DNA from: Pantoea sp. Eser
GTDB lineage: Bacteria; Pseudomonadota; Gammaproteobacteria; Enterobacterales; Enterobacteriaceae
Direction: 5' to 3'
Length of the DNA: 64,000 nucleotides
NCBI GenBank assembly: GCA_009830035.1
Contig: SZZY01000001.1
Span: 124,001-188,000 of the forward strand
Part shown: positions 52,244-63,349 of the stretch, in pieces
Layout: each line of letters begins with the position of its first letter
Numbering within the stretch: the first letter of the stretch is position 1
The notes under the pieces: generated by a model
Databases searched by the model: none
The model's input: the letters and a program-made list of their open reading frames with translations, nothing else
What the model was told of the DNA's origin: nothing
Translations under genes and position numbers: made by a program

Positions 52244-53628
52244 TCAAAATGTTTCAGATGGTAAACGATCAGCATGCGGATCGCGGGTGTCCTGACCGTG
52301 ATCGAAGTTGCGCAGCAGCAGCCCAAAGCGCAAATCAACCTCCTCCGGCACCCGCAGCCAGACGCGATGACCGTCGCCCGGCGCAACGTCAATCGCCTCG
52401 CCGCGACCGTTTTGCAGCGCATCCAGCTGGCACAGCAGATTCCCGGCCGGCGTCACGATCTCCAGCGTATCGTGCAGCATAAACTTGTTTTTCAATGCCA
52501 CTTCCGCCCAGGCATCCCGTCGCTCACCCGTGAATTCACCGACAAACTGCTGACGATCGGACACCGAAAAGCCCTGCTGATAGTTCTGGTAGCTGTTGTG
52601 GGTGTGGCGACGCAGGAAGCCTTCGGTGTAGCCACGGTGAGCCAGCCGTTTCAGCGTCTCCAGCAGCGAAGGATCTAAAGGTTTACCGGCGGCGGTATCG
52701 TCAATCGCCCGACGATAGACCTGAGCGGTGCGGGCGCAGTACATAGTAGGACTTGGTGCGGCCTTCAATCTTCAGCGAATGCACGTCCATCTGACTGAGA
52801 CGCTCGACGTGCGCCACCGCGCGCAGGTCTTTAGAGTTCATGATGTAGGTGCCGTGCTCATCCTCAAAGGCGCTCATCACTTCGCCTGGTTTAATCTTCT
52901 CTTCCAGCAGAAAGACTTTATCCGTTGGCTGACCGACGCCGAGGGTCGGCGTCACATCCTGAACCGGGATCGGCTGATGAATACCGACTATGTTGCCCAC
53001 GTCATCCTGCTGGCCTTCTGCCACCTTATACTCCCAACGGCAGGCGTTAGTGCAGGTACCCTGATTGGGATCGCGCTTATTCATGTATCCGGAGAGCAGG
53101 CAGCGACCGGAATGGGCCATGCAGAGCGCACCGTGGACAAACACCTCCAGTTCCATCTCCGGCACCTGCTGACGGATTTCGGCAATCTCCTCCAGCGACA
53201 GTTCGCGCGAGAGAATCACCCGGCTCAGCCCCATCTTCTGCCAGAATTTTACCGTTGCCCAGTTAACCGCGTTGGCCTGCACCGACAGATGAATCGGCAT
53301 CTGCGGAAAAGCCTCCCGCACCAGCATGATCAGCCCCGGATCGGACATGATCAGCGCATCGGGCTGCATCGCCACCACCGGGGTTAAATCGCGGAATAAA
53401 GGTTTTCAGCTTGGCGTTATGCGGTGCAATGTTGACCACCACATAAAACTTTTTGCCCAGCGCGTGCGCTTCATCGATCCCTTTGGCGAGGTTTTCATGG
53501 GTAAATTCGTTGTTGCGCACCCGCAGGCTGTAGCGTGGCTGACCAGCGTAGACCGCATCGGCACCGTAGGCGAAGGCGTAACGCATGTTTTTCAGCGTGC
53601 CGGCAGGGGAAAGCAGTTCGGGTTTCAT
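52244..53628 (-). pseudogene. yegQ: YegQ (TrhP), U32-family tRNA hydroxylation protein, frameshifted
   Basis: Peptidase-U32-type protein needed for 5-hydroxyuridine in tRNA. The start MKPELLSPAGTLKNMRYAFA is intact to LKTFI, where an extra base near 53393 shifts the frame. The middle (DALIMSDPGLIMLVREAFPQ; FVHGALCMAHSGRCLLSGYM; GTCTNACRWEY with the conserved cysteines) reads to EGRTKSYY, where a 4-nt insertion near 52742 shifts it again. The end (RTAQVYRRAIDD to RNFDHGQDTRDPHA) is open. Two small insertions are the only lesions seen. Confidence 0.9.
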
Positions 53629-53754
53629 CGGGTTCTCACTGATGTCAGGTCAGTATGCCGCCTCAGGCTACAGCGGCAGGGCCGGTTGATGGCCCTGCTA
53701 AGGGTGCGGAATTGTAGGCAGGGAGAAAACGGAAGTAAATTGATCGGGATCAAA

Positions 53755-53904
53755 CTAGATCAAATGACAGACGTCAGCTTCCCAGCGATAACCCATTCCG
53801 TAGACGGCGCGGATAAACGGTTGTTCACTGTCGAGGCTCTCCAGCTTGCGGCGCAGGTTTTTAATGTGGCTGTCGATGGTCCGATCGGTCATCACCCGGT
53901 AGTA
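53755..53904 (-). pseudogene. baeR: baeR 3' remnant (response regulator DNA-binding end)
   Basis: The last 49 codons of BaeR are readable without interruption: [20 protein letters not shown], then [20 protein letters not shown] and the end ADVCHLI. This is the wing and recognition helix of the OmpR-type output domain. Everything upstream of it (receiver domain, all of baeS, most of mdtD) is missing; the sequence passes directly into the 5' part of mdtD at about 53905. Confidence 0.9.
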
Positions 53905-54137
53905 AAGATATTACGCGCGCCGAAGCGGTCTGCCAGCCAGCCACTGACCGGCAGCATTACCGCCACCGTCAGCACGTAATAGACAATCACCGAGTGCATG
54001 TGCAGCGGACTGACGCCTAAATCGTGCGCCATCGCCGGAATGGCGGTGTTGACGATGGTGGTATCCAGCGTCTGCATAAAGAAGCCGATGGCGACTATCC
54101 ATAATTGCCAGCGGACGTTTGCGCTCTGTGTACTCAT
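53905..54137 (-). pseudogene. mdtD: mdtD 5' remnant (MFS transporter of the mdt operon)
   Basis: First 77 or so codons of MdtD ([55 protein letters not shown]) then an abrupt junction with baeR sequence near 53905. The run-on frame ends at TGA after TTG. Loss of the remaining 390 or so codons leaves less than three membrane helices. Confidence 0.92.
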
Positions 54138-54206
54138 CGTTCAGTCCCGAAATCGCGTCGCTTCGCTCTGTTCACCTCGCGCGACGCAGCGGCGTCGCAC
54201 ACCCCG

Positions 54207-57058
54207 TTATTGCTGTTGCGCCAGCGCCAGCGGACGCTTTTTACGCCGCAGCTTATCCATCATCAGGTAGACCACCGGCGTGGTGTAGAGCGTCAGCAAC
54301 TGGCTCATCACCAGGCCGCCGGCGATGGTAATACCGAGCGGCTGCGGCAGTTCCGCGCCGTCACCTCTGGTCAGCACCAGCGGCAGCGCGCCAAACAGCG
54401 CCGCCAGCGTGGTCATCAGAATCGGCCGGAAGCGCAGCAGGTAGGCCTGAAAAATCGCCTCGCGCGCGCTGAGCTGGCCGTTGCGTTGTGCCTCAAGGGC
54501 AAAATCTACCATCATGATAGCGTTCTTTTTCACGATGCCGATCAGCAGCAGAATGCCGATCAGCGCGATCAGGCTGAACGGCGTATCGAACAACTCCAGC
54601 GCCAGCAGCGCGCCGACCCCGGCCGACGGCAGCGTCGACAGAATGGTGAGCGGATGGACATAGCTTTCATACAGGATCCCCAGCACGATATAGACCGCGC
54701 CAATGGCCGCCAGCATCAGCCACAGCTGGCTGCTCTGCGACTGCTGAAACACCTGGGCATTACCGGCAAAACTGCCGCGTGCGCTGGAGGGCACCCCGAG
54801 CGAGGTCATGGTGCGCTCAATCGCCTCGGAGGCCTGCGACAGCGACACCCCTTCCGGCAGGTTAAACGAGATGGTCGAGGCGGCAGAAAGGCCTTCATGA
54901 TTGACCGACAGCGGGGCATTGGCGGGCTGCCAGTGCGCAAACCACGACAGCGGAATCGCCTTGCCTTCGTTGTTGATAACAAACATCTGCGACAGGGCGC
55001 TGATATCCTGGGTGTAGCGTGGATCCACCTCCATCACCACCTTGTATTGGTTCAGCGGCTGATAGATGGTGGAGATCTGACGCTGACCAAAGGCGTTATT
55101 CAGCAAGGCATTCGCTTCAGCGACGTTAATGCCGAGTCACGCCATGCTTTCACGATCGTAGGTCAGGGCCCGCTGCCTTTATCCTGCTGATCGGAGTTGA
55201 CGTCCGCTAGCTGTGGCAGGGCGGCGAACGCCTGACGGATTTTCGGCTCCCAGTTGCGCAGGTCGTCGAGGTCGTCCGACAGCAGCGAGTACTGATAACC
55301 GGCATTCGATTCGCGTCCGCCGACCCGCAGATCCTGCACCGCATTCGTGTAGAGGTTGGCACCCGGCTCTTTCGCCAGCTTAACCCGCAGCCGGGCGATG
55401 ACCGCCTGCGCGTTCTCTTTGCGTTCTGACAGCGTTTTCAGCGAGATAAACATCTAGCCGCTGTTGGTGCGCATCCCGCCGGTAAAGCCGACCACGCTCT
55501 CTACCGCCGGATCGGCACCGACGATCTGCATAAAATCCTGCAGCTTACTGCGCATCGCCTGGAACGAAATGCTCTGGTCTGCCGAGATAAAGCCGGAAAG
55601 CCGGCCGGTGTCTTGCTCCGGCATAAAGGTTTTCGGGATGCTGATAAACAGCCAGACGGTGAGGGCGATGGTGGCGAAAAACAGCAACAGCACCCAGCGG
55701 GCATGGTTCAGCACCACGTTGAGCGAGCGGCTATAGCCCTGCTGAATCGCCAGAAGCAGCCGGCCTGAGCCATGCCGACGGGGCTGGCTGCCAGGTGCCG
55801 ACGGCTTCAGCAGATATGCACACATCATCGGCGTCAGGGTCACCGAGATAAACAGCGAGATCACAATCGCATCATCCACCACAAAGCCGGTGGTGATGGT
55901 CAGCGCCATCAGCGACAGGTTGTTGAGACTGAAGCCACACAGGTACATCGCGGCGAAGGTGCCAATCAGTGAAACCGGCACCGCCACCGCCGGGATCAGC
56001 GTGGCGCGACCCGAACGTAAAAAGGCAAACACCACTAGGATCACCAGCGATTGCTCCACTTCATGCAGCGAGGCACGAATGGTGGGCGAACGATCCTGAG
56101 CGATCTGCAGATCGATAGCGGCCGGGATCACCTCGTGCAGCAGCGGCAGCTCGGCGCGAATCCGATCGACAGTATCGATCACGTTGGCTTCGGGCGTTTT
56201 GCGTACCACCAGCAGCACCGCCGGTTTACCGCGTGACATCCCGGCATTACGCACATCCTGTACCGAATCTTCTACCGTGGCGACGTCCGACAGCCGGACC
56301 GCCGCACCGTTGTTATAGTGCACCACCAGCGGCTGATATTCGCTGGCGGTCTGCAACGCATCGTTGGTGCGTAACTGCCAGCGCTGCTGGTTATCATCCA
56401 GCGCGCCCTGCGGCGGCCGCTGGTTGGCGTTGGTGATGGCGGTGCGCACCGCATCCAGCGACACGCCCTGATTAAACAGTGCCCGCGGATTGAGCGCCAC
56501 CCGCACCTCGGGCAGGGAGCTGCCGCCGACTGTGACGTCACCGACGCCCTCGATTTGCGACAGCTTCTGCGCCAGCTGCGTTGAGGCGTAGTCATACAGC
56601 TGACCCGGATTGTAGCTGTCGGAGGTCAGCGTCATGATCATGATCGGCGCATCGGAAGGGTTGGCCTTGCGCCAGGTCGGACGGCTCGGCATGCCGGTTG
56701 GCAGCAGGCTTTGCGCTGCATTAATCGCCGCCTGCACATCACGCGCCGCGCCGTTAATGTCACGGTCAAAATCGAACACCAGAATGATGCGGGTGCTGCC
56801 CAACGAGCTGGTGGAGGTCATTTCACTCACCCCGGCGATGCGGCCCAGCGAGCGTTCGAGTGGCGTGGCGACAGACGAGGCCATGGTTTCCGGTGCGGCA
56901 CCCGGCAGCGAGGTCGAAATCACGATCACCGGGAAATCGACCTGCGGCAGCGGTGCCACCGGCAGCAGGCGAAAACCGAGGATCCCGGCCAGCGCAATCG
57001 CCAGCGTCAGCAGGGTAGTGACGACCGGCCGATGAATGAACAGGGCAAAAAACTTCAC
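54207..57058 (-). pseudogene. mdtC: MdtC, RND multidrug exporter subunit, broken
   Basis: Inner-membrane RND pump subunit, normally about 1025 residues. The start [20 protein letters not shown] and most of the first half are open. Lesions: in-frame loss of about 80 codons near 55862 (VVDDAIV joined to [14 protein letters not shown], removing helices of the first repeat); TAG at 55454-55456 (TNSG-stop-MFISLK, CAG to TAG); a small deletion shifting frame at 55175 (DQQDKGS); and TGA at 55137-55139 (MA-stop-LGINV, CGA to TGA). The last 299 codons are open to LALAQQQ. Stop/start overlap with mdtB is kept. Confidence 0.93.
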
Positions 57059-59364
57059 TCTGCAGCCTCCGAGCGGCCCAGGCGACGGCGGGTGGCGTGC
57101 GCCAGCTGATCAAACAGCAGGTAGACCACCGGCGTGGTGAACAGGGTCAGCACCTGACTGACAATCAGACCGCCGACCATCGCAATCCCCAGCGGGTGAC
57201 GCAGTTCCGCGCCGACCCCGGTGCTGAGCATCAGCGGTAACGCGCCCAGCAGCGCCGCCAGCGTGGTCATCAGAATCGGCCGGAAACGCAGCAGGCAGGC
57301 CTGATAGATAGCATCGTAAGGCCGCATCCCCTGTTCGCGTTCTGCCGCCAGCGCGAAGTGGATCATCATGATGGCGTTTTTTTTCACGATACCGATCAGC
57401 AGAATGATGCCGATGATCGCCACAATATCCAGCTCGTTGCCGCTGAGCATCAGCGCCAGCAGCGCCCCGACGCCTGCAGCCATAGCTGCACCCCCCGGAA
57501 TCTCGCTTACCTGCTGTTGCAGCCGTTGCTGAATCACCGGGATCCGGTTCTCACGATGGTCGAGCGGCTTGAGGTTGATTTGTAGACGAGCGCTGTTCAG
57601 CGAGGCGTTGGTGCCATCCACCCCGACAAACGAGGTCATGCTCTGCACCGCCGGATCTTTCATGATGATCGAGGCCACATCGCGGGTGCGCTCGGCCATG
57701 CTGGCGTAGGAGACGGACTGCGGTGCCTGCAGCGTGCCCTGAATAATGCTGTTGTCCTGCTGCGGGAAAAAGCCTTTCGGAATCATCATCCACAGCAGCA
57801 CGGTCAGCACCAGGGTGCCGAGCGCGACCGACAGGGTCAGCCACCGATGATTAAGCACCCGGCGTAAACCGCGGCCGTAAACCGCAATGATGCGCTCAAA
57901 CATCGTCTCGCTGGCGCGTGAAAAACGGTTCTGCTTACGCAGCGACTCGGCGCTCAGCATCCGGGCGCACATCATCGGCGTCAGGGTCAGTGAGACCACC
58001 GCCGAGATCAGAATCGCCACCGCCCAGCGTCACGGCAAATTCGCGGAACAGGCGGCCAATCACATCGCCCGTAAACAGCAGCGGGATCAGCACCGCAATC
58101 AGTGAGAAGGTCAGGGAGATGATGGTAAAACCGATTTCGCCTGCGCCTTTCAGCGCCGCGGTTAACGGTTTTTCCCCTTTTTCGATGTAGCGGGAGATAT
58201 TCTCAATCACCACAATCGCGTCATCAACCACAAACCCGGTGGCGATGGTCAGCGCCGTTAAGGTCGGGTTGTTGATCGAAAAGCCGAGAAAATACATCGC
58301 CGCAAAGGTGCCGATCAGCGACAGCGGCACCGCAACCGCCGGGATCAGCGTGGCGGGCACATTGCGCAGGAACAGATAGATGATCATCACCACCAGCGCC
58401 ATCGCCAGCATCAGCTCATACTGGGTATCGCTGACCAAGGCGCGGATATTGTCGGCGGTAGCAATGATGTTGGCACCCGGCTGACGCTGCACGTTGAGCA
58501 CAATCGCGGCGTCGCGGTTGGCTCAGGCACCCAGACAGCTGTTCTCTGCGCCTTGCTCAATGGTAGCGACGTCACCCAATCGCACCGGCGCACCGTTGTT
58601 GTAGCTGATGATCAGCTGACGGTAATCTTCCGCCGATTTCATCTGATCGTTGGCCGACAGGGTAATCGAGCGCGTCGGCCCATCCAGGCTGCCTTTAGCC
58701 GAATTTACGTTGGCGTTGCTGATGCACTGTCTCGCTGGTCAGGCTAAGCGCCGCCAGCGCCTGGGCATTCATTTTGACCCGCACCGCCGGGACGCTGACC
58801 GCCGGACAAGGTCACCAGCCCGACGCCGCTGACCTGAGAAATTTTCTGCGCCACCCGGGTTTCCACCATGTCCTGAACCTGGGTCAGCGGCATGCTGCGG
58901 GTGGTGACGGCCAGCGTCATGATCGGCGGATCGGCCGGGTTCACTTTGCTGTAGACCGGCGGATTGGGCAGATCGTTGGGCAGCAGGTTAGTGGCGGAGT
59001 TAATCGCCGCCTGCACTTCCTGTTCTGCTACGTCGAGCGGCAGGCTGAGCTGGAACTGCAGCGTCACCACCGATGCGCCGCCCGAACTCTGCGACGCCAT
59101 CTGCTTCAGGCCCGACATCTGGCCGAACTGACGCTCCAGCGGCGCGGTAATGGATGAGGTAACCACGTCCGGACTGGCACCCGGATAGAGGGTGACCGCC
59201 TGAATGGTCGGATAATCAACTTCCGGCAGCGCCGAAACCGGCAGGAAGCGTTAGCCCAGCACGCCTGCCAGCAGAATGGCAATCATCAACAGCGTGGTGG
59301 CCACCGGACGCAGAATAAACTGGCGCGACGGTCCACCACTGTGATCGGGAGGCATTACCTGCAT
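57055..59364 (-). pseudogene. mdtB: MdtB, RND multidrug exporter subunit, broken
   Basis: Partner RND subunit of MdtC, normally about 1040 residues; the span here is about 800 bp short. Start [20 protein letters not shown]. Lesions: TAA at 59251-59253 (LAGVLG-stop-RFLPVS, Tyr in homologues); an extra C near 58800 (SGGQRP); a short deletion near 58725; TGA at 58523-58525 (GA-stop-ANRD, TGG to TGA); in-frame loss of about 30 codons near 58447 between two NIRA repeats; an extra G near 58030 (AVTL); and loss of roughly 230 codons near 57490 (VSEIPGG joined to [12 protein letters not shown]). Confidence 0.92.
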
Positions 59365-60537
59365 TGCTTACGCTCTCCCTTCGACGGCAGCGCCGCACGG
59401 CTGCTGCGCGGTGCAGTACTTTGCGCCGCTACAATCTCTACTTTCGCGCCTTCGGTCAGGCGATCCAGGCCATCGGTCACCACCCGCTCGCCCGCTTCCA
59501 GCCCGGCGCTGATCACCACTTTCTGGCTATCCTGCAGGCCGGCAATCACGCTTTTCTTGCTGACTTTGTTGTCGCTGTTGACCACCCAGACGAAGTGGCC
59601 TTCATTGCCCATCTGCAGCGCGGCGGCCGGAATAACAACCGCATCCTGCAGGGTATTGACCTTCAGGCGGACGTTAACGAACTGATTAGGGAACAGCGCG
59701 TCGTCCTGATTATCGAAGCGCGCTTTGATCTTAATCGTGCCGGTGGTGACATCAATCTGGTTATCAAGGCTCAGCAGTTTACCGCTGGCAATCAGCGCCT
59801 GATTGCTGCGATCCCAAGCTTCGACCAGCAGCGGCTCACCGCTTTTCTGCGCCTTCAGAATCTGGCTGATGTTGTTTTCGGCGAGGGTGAACACTACGTC
59901 AAACTGCTTCAGCCCGACCCGGCCGGCTATCGGCGCGGTAATCCGGCTGTAGGTCAGATTAAGCTGGGCGCTGGCGACGTTGCCCTGGTCCGCTTTCAGG
60001 GTGCCGAGGGTTTCGCTGACCAGCGAGCGCTGGGTATCCAGCTCCTGTTGAGACACCAGCGAACTTTTCGCCAGCTTTTCGAAACGCGCCAGGTCGCGGC
60101 GGGTGTTCGCCAGCGTGGCCTGATCTTTTGCTCTTTTGCCAGCTGGCCCTGGGCCTGGGTTAAGGCCCCTGATACGGGCGCGGATCGACTTCTGCTAGCA
60201 AATCGCTTGCCCTGACCTGCTGGCCCTCGGTAAAGTGAATCGCCAGCAGATCGCCGTTGACTCGGCTGCGCACCGTCGCGGTATTGGTGGCGGTCACGGT
60301 GCCTAATCCACTCAGGTACTGCGGGACGCTCTGGCTGGTGGCGCTGGCGGCCTGAACCGGGGCCAGTGGACGACGGGCACCGTCAGCGCCGCCTTTGCTG
60401 CGCGGCGTGTGTACGCCGCTCTGCTGGTCGGTCTGTGGCTCAGCAGCGTGCTGCCACCAGTAATATCCGCCGACGGCAGCGGCAATCACCACCAGCACGA
60501 TCAGGCTCTTTTTCATGACAGGATGTCGGGTGCTCAT
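59355..60537 (-). pseudogene. mdtA: MdtA, RND periplasmic adaptor (membrane fusion protein), broken
   Basis: HlyD-type adaptor linking MdtBC to TolC. N-terminal signal anchor ([20 protein letters not shown]) and lipoyl half [20 protein letters not shown] are in frame to DPRPYQ. A base is then missing near 60171, and a perfect 8-bp tandem duplication (TCTTTTGC on the plus strand, 60124-60139) shifts the frame again. The rest ([20 protein letters not shown] onward) is open. About 24 residues are missing in frame near 59900, where GRVGLKQ joins FDVVFTL between two DV repeats. First gene of the mdt operon. Confidence 0.92.
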
Positions 60538-60777
60538 TATTTTGCATGCTCTCCAGCAGTGATCTAGTCCCAGGCGCAGGCATCAAACGGGTAGCCTGCA
60601 AACGACAGATTGTAGTCGCCTCTGACGGGCAAAAGTTGAAGGAAATAAGGATATCTGTCAGGGCGGGGTAAGTATGCCTTTTCTGATATTAATCACACCA
60701 CAATCGTCATAAAGAAACCGTTTCGCTTTGCTATGCTCAGTGACAGACCGTTTCGATACACCACGAAGGAGCAGATG

Positions 60778-61737
60778 ATGAGTCAGAATGAAACCCGACA
60801 GTTAGGCGACAGCGGCATTTCTGTGCCGCTACTGACGTTTGGTGGCAACGTGTTTGGCTGGACCGTGGATCGGCCCACCTCGTTTTCGCTGCTGGACGCG
60901 CTGGTGGAAAAAGGGCTGTGGTTTATCGACACCGCCGATGTTTACTCACGTTGGGCGCCGGGAAATAAAGGCGGAGAATCAGAAACCATTATCGGCGAAT
61001 GGCTGAAGAAAAGCAGCAAACGCGAGCGTATCGTGCTGGCCACCAAGGTCGGGATGGAGCTTTCGCCGGAGAAAACCGGACTGAAAACGCAGTATATCCG
61101 CTAGGCGGTGGAAGATTCGCTGCGTCGGCTGCAAACCGATTATATCGATCTCTACCAGGCACACCGTGACGATCAGGACACGCCGCTGGCCGAGACCCTG
61201 AGCGCCTTTGACAGCCTGATCAAAGAGGGCAAAGTGCGGGCAATCGGTGCCTCTAACTACAGTGCGGCCCGCCTGCAGCAGGCGCTGGAGATCAGCGAGG
61301 CGGAAGGGCTGGCGCGTTATGAAAACCTGCAGCCGGAATACAACCTCTACGATCGCCAGCCTTATGAGTCAGAGCTGGAGCCGGTGGTCAGCCAGCACGG
61401 GCTAGGGGTAATTAACTACTACTCGCTGGCCAGCGGTTTCCTGAGCGGCAAATACCGCCAGCCGGCCGGTGCCAGCAAAAGTCAGCGCGGCCAGGGCGTG
61501 GTGGAAAAATACCTCAACCCGCGCGGCCTGAAGATTCTGGCGGCGCTGGATGCGATCGCTGAAGCGCATCGGGTTTCGCCGACGCAGGTGGCGCTGGCGT
61601 GGCAGATCGCCCGTCCCAGCATCACCGCGCCGATTGTCAGCGCCACCTCATTGACCCAGCTCGATGATCTGGTCGCGGCGACCCGACTTACGCTGACGCC
61701 GCAGCAGATTGAACAGCTGGCCGACGCCAGCCGCTAA
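60778..61737 (+). pseudogene. Aldo/keto reductase, single nonsense codon
   Basis: NADPH-dependent AKR of about 319 residues. Catalytic tetrad visible: Asp and Tyr in DTADVYSRW, Lys in LATKVG, His in YQAHRDDQD. Cofactor region GASNYSAARLQQAL and ITAPIVSATSLTQLDDLV. A TAG at 61102-61104 (KTQYIR-stop-AVEDSLRRL; Gln expected, CAG to TAG) splits it after 108 codons; the frame is otherwise open. AAGGAG precedes ATGATG at 60775/60778. Divergent from mdtA. Confidence 0.9.
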
Positions 61738-61742
61738 CAGCT

Positions 61743-61764
61743 CGGGGCCGCTGCGCCCCGTTTT
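61743..61764 (+). terminator. Terminator after the aldo/keto reductase
   Basis: CGGGGC/GCCCCG stem (61743-61748 with 61755-61760) followed by TTTT, 6 bp past the stop. Confidence 0.7.
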
Positions 61765-61945
61765 GCTCCGAACCCTTCACGTTTCGCCTCCTCTGCTGAA
61801 AGAGTAACCACTCTGAGATCCAGCTCACATTTGCGCGAATAAACTGGTTAGTTGACTAATCGTGCGCACGTATTTACAAAAATTGAACTTTCCTCAGCAC
61901 TATTCTCTGCGGGTCATTCCCCCGTAACTCACATTAAGAATAAGC

Positions 61946-63289
61946 ATGATGAAAAACAAACAAGCAGAGCAGCGTTTTCCGCTGCGCCGTGTGGCAACCG
62001 GCAGCCTGATTCTGGCAATGTTAACCGGCCAGGCGATGGCCGCTGACGCGCTGAGCCCTGATTCAGAGTGGATGTTTGGTGACTGGGGTGGTTACCGAAC
62101 GCAGTTGCAGAACGACGGCATTAAATTTGACGTTGATTACACCATGGAAAGCGCGGCCAACTTAGGCGGCGGCGATACTAACACTACGATGCGTTACAGC
62201 GATCAGTGGACCTTTGGCACCAATTTCGATCTGGAAAAACTGCTGGACTGGCGGGATGCAGAATTCCAGATGACCATCACCAACCGTGACGGACAGAACC
62301 TGTCCGATCAGGTGGCGGACAAGCGCACCGGCATGCTCTCTTCGGTGCAGGAAGTTTATGGTCGTGGCCAGACCTGGCGTCTGACCCAGTTCTGGTTGCG
62401 CAAAGGGCTGTTTAACGACGTGGTCGATCTGAAAGCTGGACGGGTGACGGTCGGTGAGGACTTTGATAACTTCGACGGCAACCTGTTCCAGAACCTGGCG
62501 CTGGGCAGCGGTCAGGCCGGTAACTGGCGCGGTGACCGCTGGTTTAACTGGCCGGTCTCCCAGTGGGGTGGCCGCATCAAACTGAATATCACCCCGGAAG
62601 TCTTCTTCCAGGTGGGATTCTATAACCAGAACCGCGCTAACTACGATCGCGGCGACGGCTTCCGTCTGGATACCAGCAATTCTGAAGGCAATCTGGTGCC
62701 GGTCGAACTGGGCTGGAAACCTACGCTGGGCACGCAAAAGCTGCCGGGTAACTACCGCATCGGGTATTACTACTCTTCAGCCAATGGCGATGTCTATGGC
62801 AGCTGGCGCAACGGCGCGTATCAGGATCAGGATCACTCCTATGGCGGCTACCTGCTGTTGCAGCAACAGCTGACGGCACAGGATGGCGATGTGAATCGCG
62901 GTCTGGGCGTGCGGGTTCAGGCGGTGATGAACGACCACAAAACATCAAAAACCGACAACTATCAGTCGATCGCCTTTACCTGGAAAGGGCTGTTTGATGC
63001 GCGGCCGGATGATGAGATTGGCGTAGGCGCGGCGCGTATTCATGTCAACAGCGACTACGCCCGCTCGCTGCGTCAGCAGAATCAGGCCAACGGCGAGAGC
63101 CAGTTCGACAGCCCGACCTATCTGCCGATTCAGGATGGCTCGGAGTATAACTACGAGGTCTACTACAATGCAAAAGTGACCAACTGGATATCGCTGCGCC
63201 CGAACCTGCAGTATGTGGTGGCGCCTGGCGCGGTCAGCGAAGTGAAAGATGCGTTTATCGGCGGCATCAGCGCCAATATCGCGTTCTGA
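61946..63289 (+). CDS. OprB-family carbohydrate-selective porin
   Basis: Outer-membrane porin for sugar diffusion. 447 residues, intact. Signal peptide with MRR-type basic start and hydrophobic core (VATGSLILAMLTGQAMA, cleavage after AMA). Mature start DALSPDSEWMFGDWGGYRTQ is typical of OprB, followed by amphipathic beta strands rich in Tyr, Trp and Gly, ending ISANIAF with the terminal Phe used for BAM recognition. ATGs at 61946 and 61949 both follow AAGAATAAG. Own terminator. Intact although several sugar transporters in the window are lost. Confidence 0.92.
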   Translation: MMKNKQAEQRFPLRRVATGSLILAMLTGQAMAADALSPDSEWMFGDWGGYRTQLQNDGIKFDVDYTMESAANLGGGDTNTTMRYSDQWTFGTNFDLEKLLDWRDAEFQMTITNRDGQNLSDQVADKRTGMLSSVQEVYGRGQTWRLTQFWLRKGLFNDVVDLKAGRVTVGEDFDNFDGNLFQNLALGSGQAGNWRGDRWFNWPVSQWGGRIKLNITPEVFFQVGFYNQNRANYDRGDGFRLDTSNSEGNLVPVELGWKPTLGTQKLPGNYRIGYYYSSANGDVYGSWRNGAYQDQDHSYGGYLLLQQQLTAQDGDVNRGLGVRVQAVMNDHKTSKTDNYQSIAFTWKGLFDARPDDEIGVGAARIHVNSDYARSLRQQNQANGESQFDSPTYLPIQDGSEYNYEVYYNAKVTNWISLRPNLQYVVAPGAVSEVKDAFIGGISANIAF

Positions 63290-63306
63290 TCGGCAGTCAA
63301 AACAGC

Positions 63307-63334
63307 AACGGCGCCCCAGGGCGCCGTTTTTTTT
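63307..63334 (+). terminator. Terminator of the porin gene
   Basis: Perfect 9-bp stem AACGGCGCC/GGCGCCGTT followed by T8. It can also serve convergent yegD. Confidence 0.88.
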
Positions 63335-63349
63335 GTCGCGACGCCGCGA

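Noticed and set aside
53755..54137. A deliberate MdtD-BaeR fusion protein
   Set aside because: The two parts are in different reading frames; the mdtD frame stops a few codons after the junction.
54105..55190. Long plus-strand frame (361 codons) across mdtC
   Set aside because: Low-complexity Gln/Arg/His-rich shadow of the mdtC reading frame.
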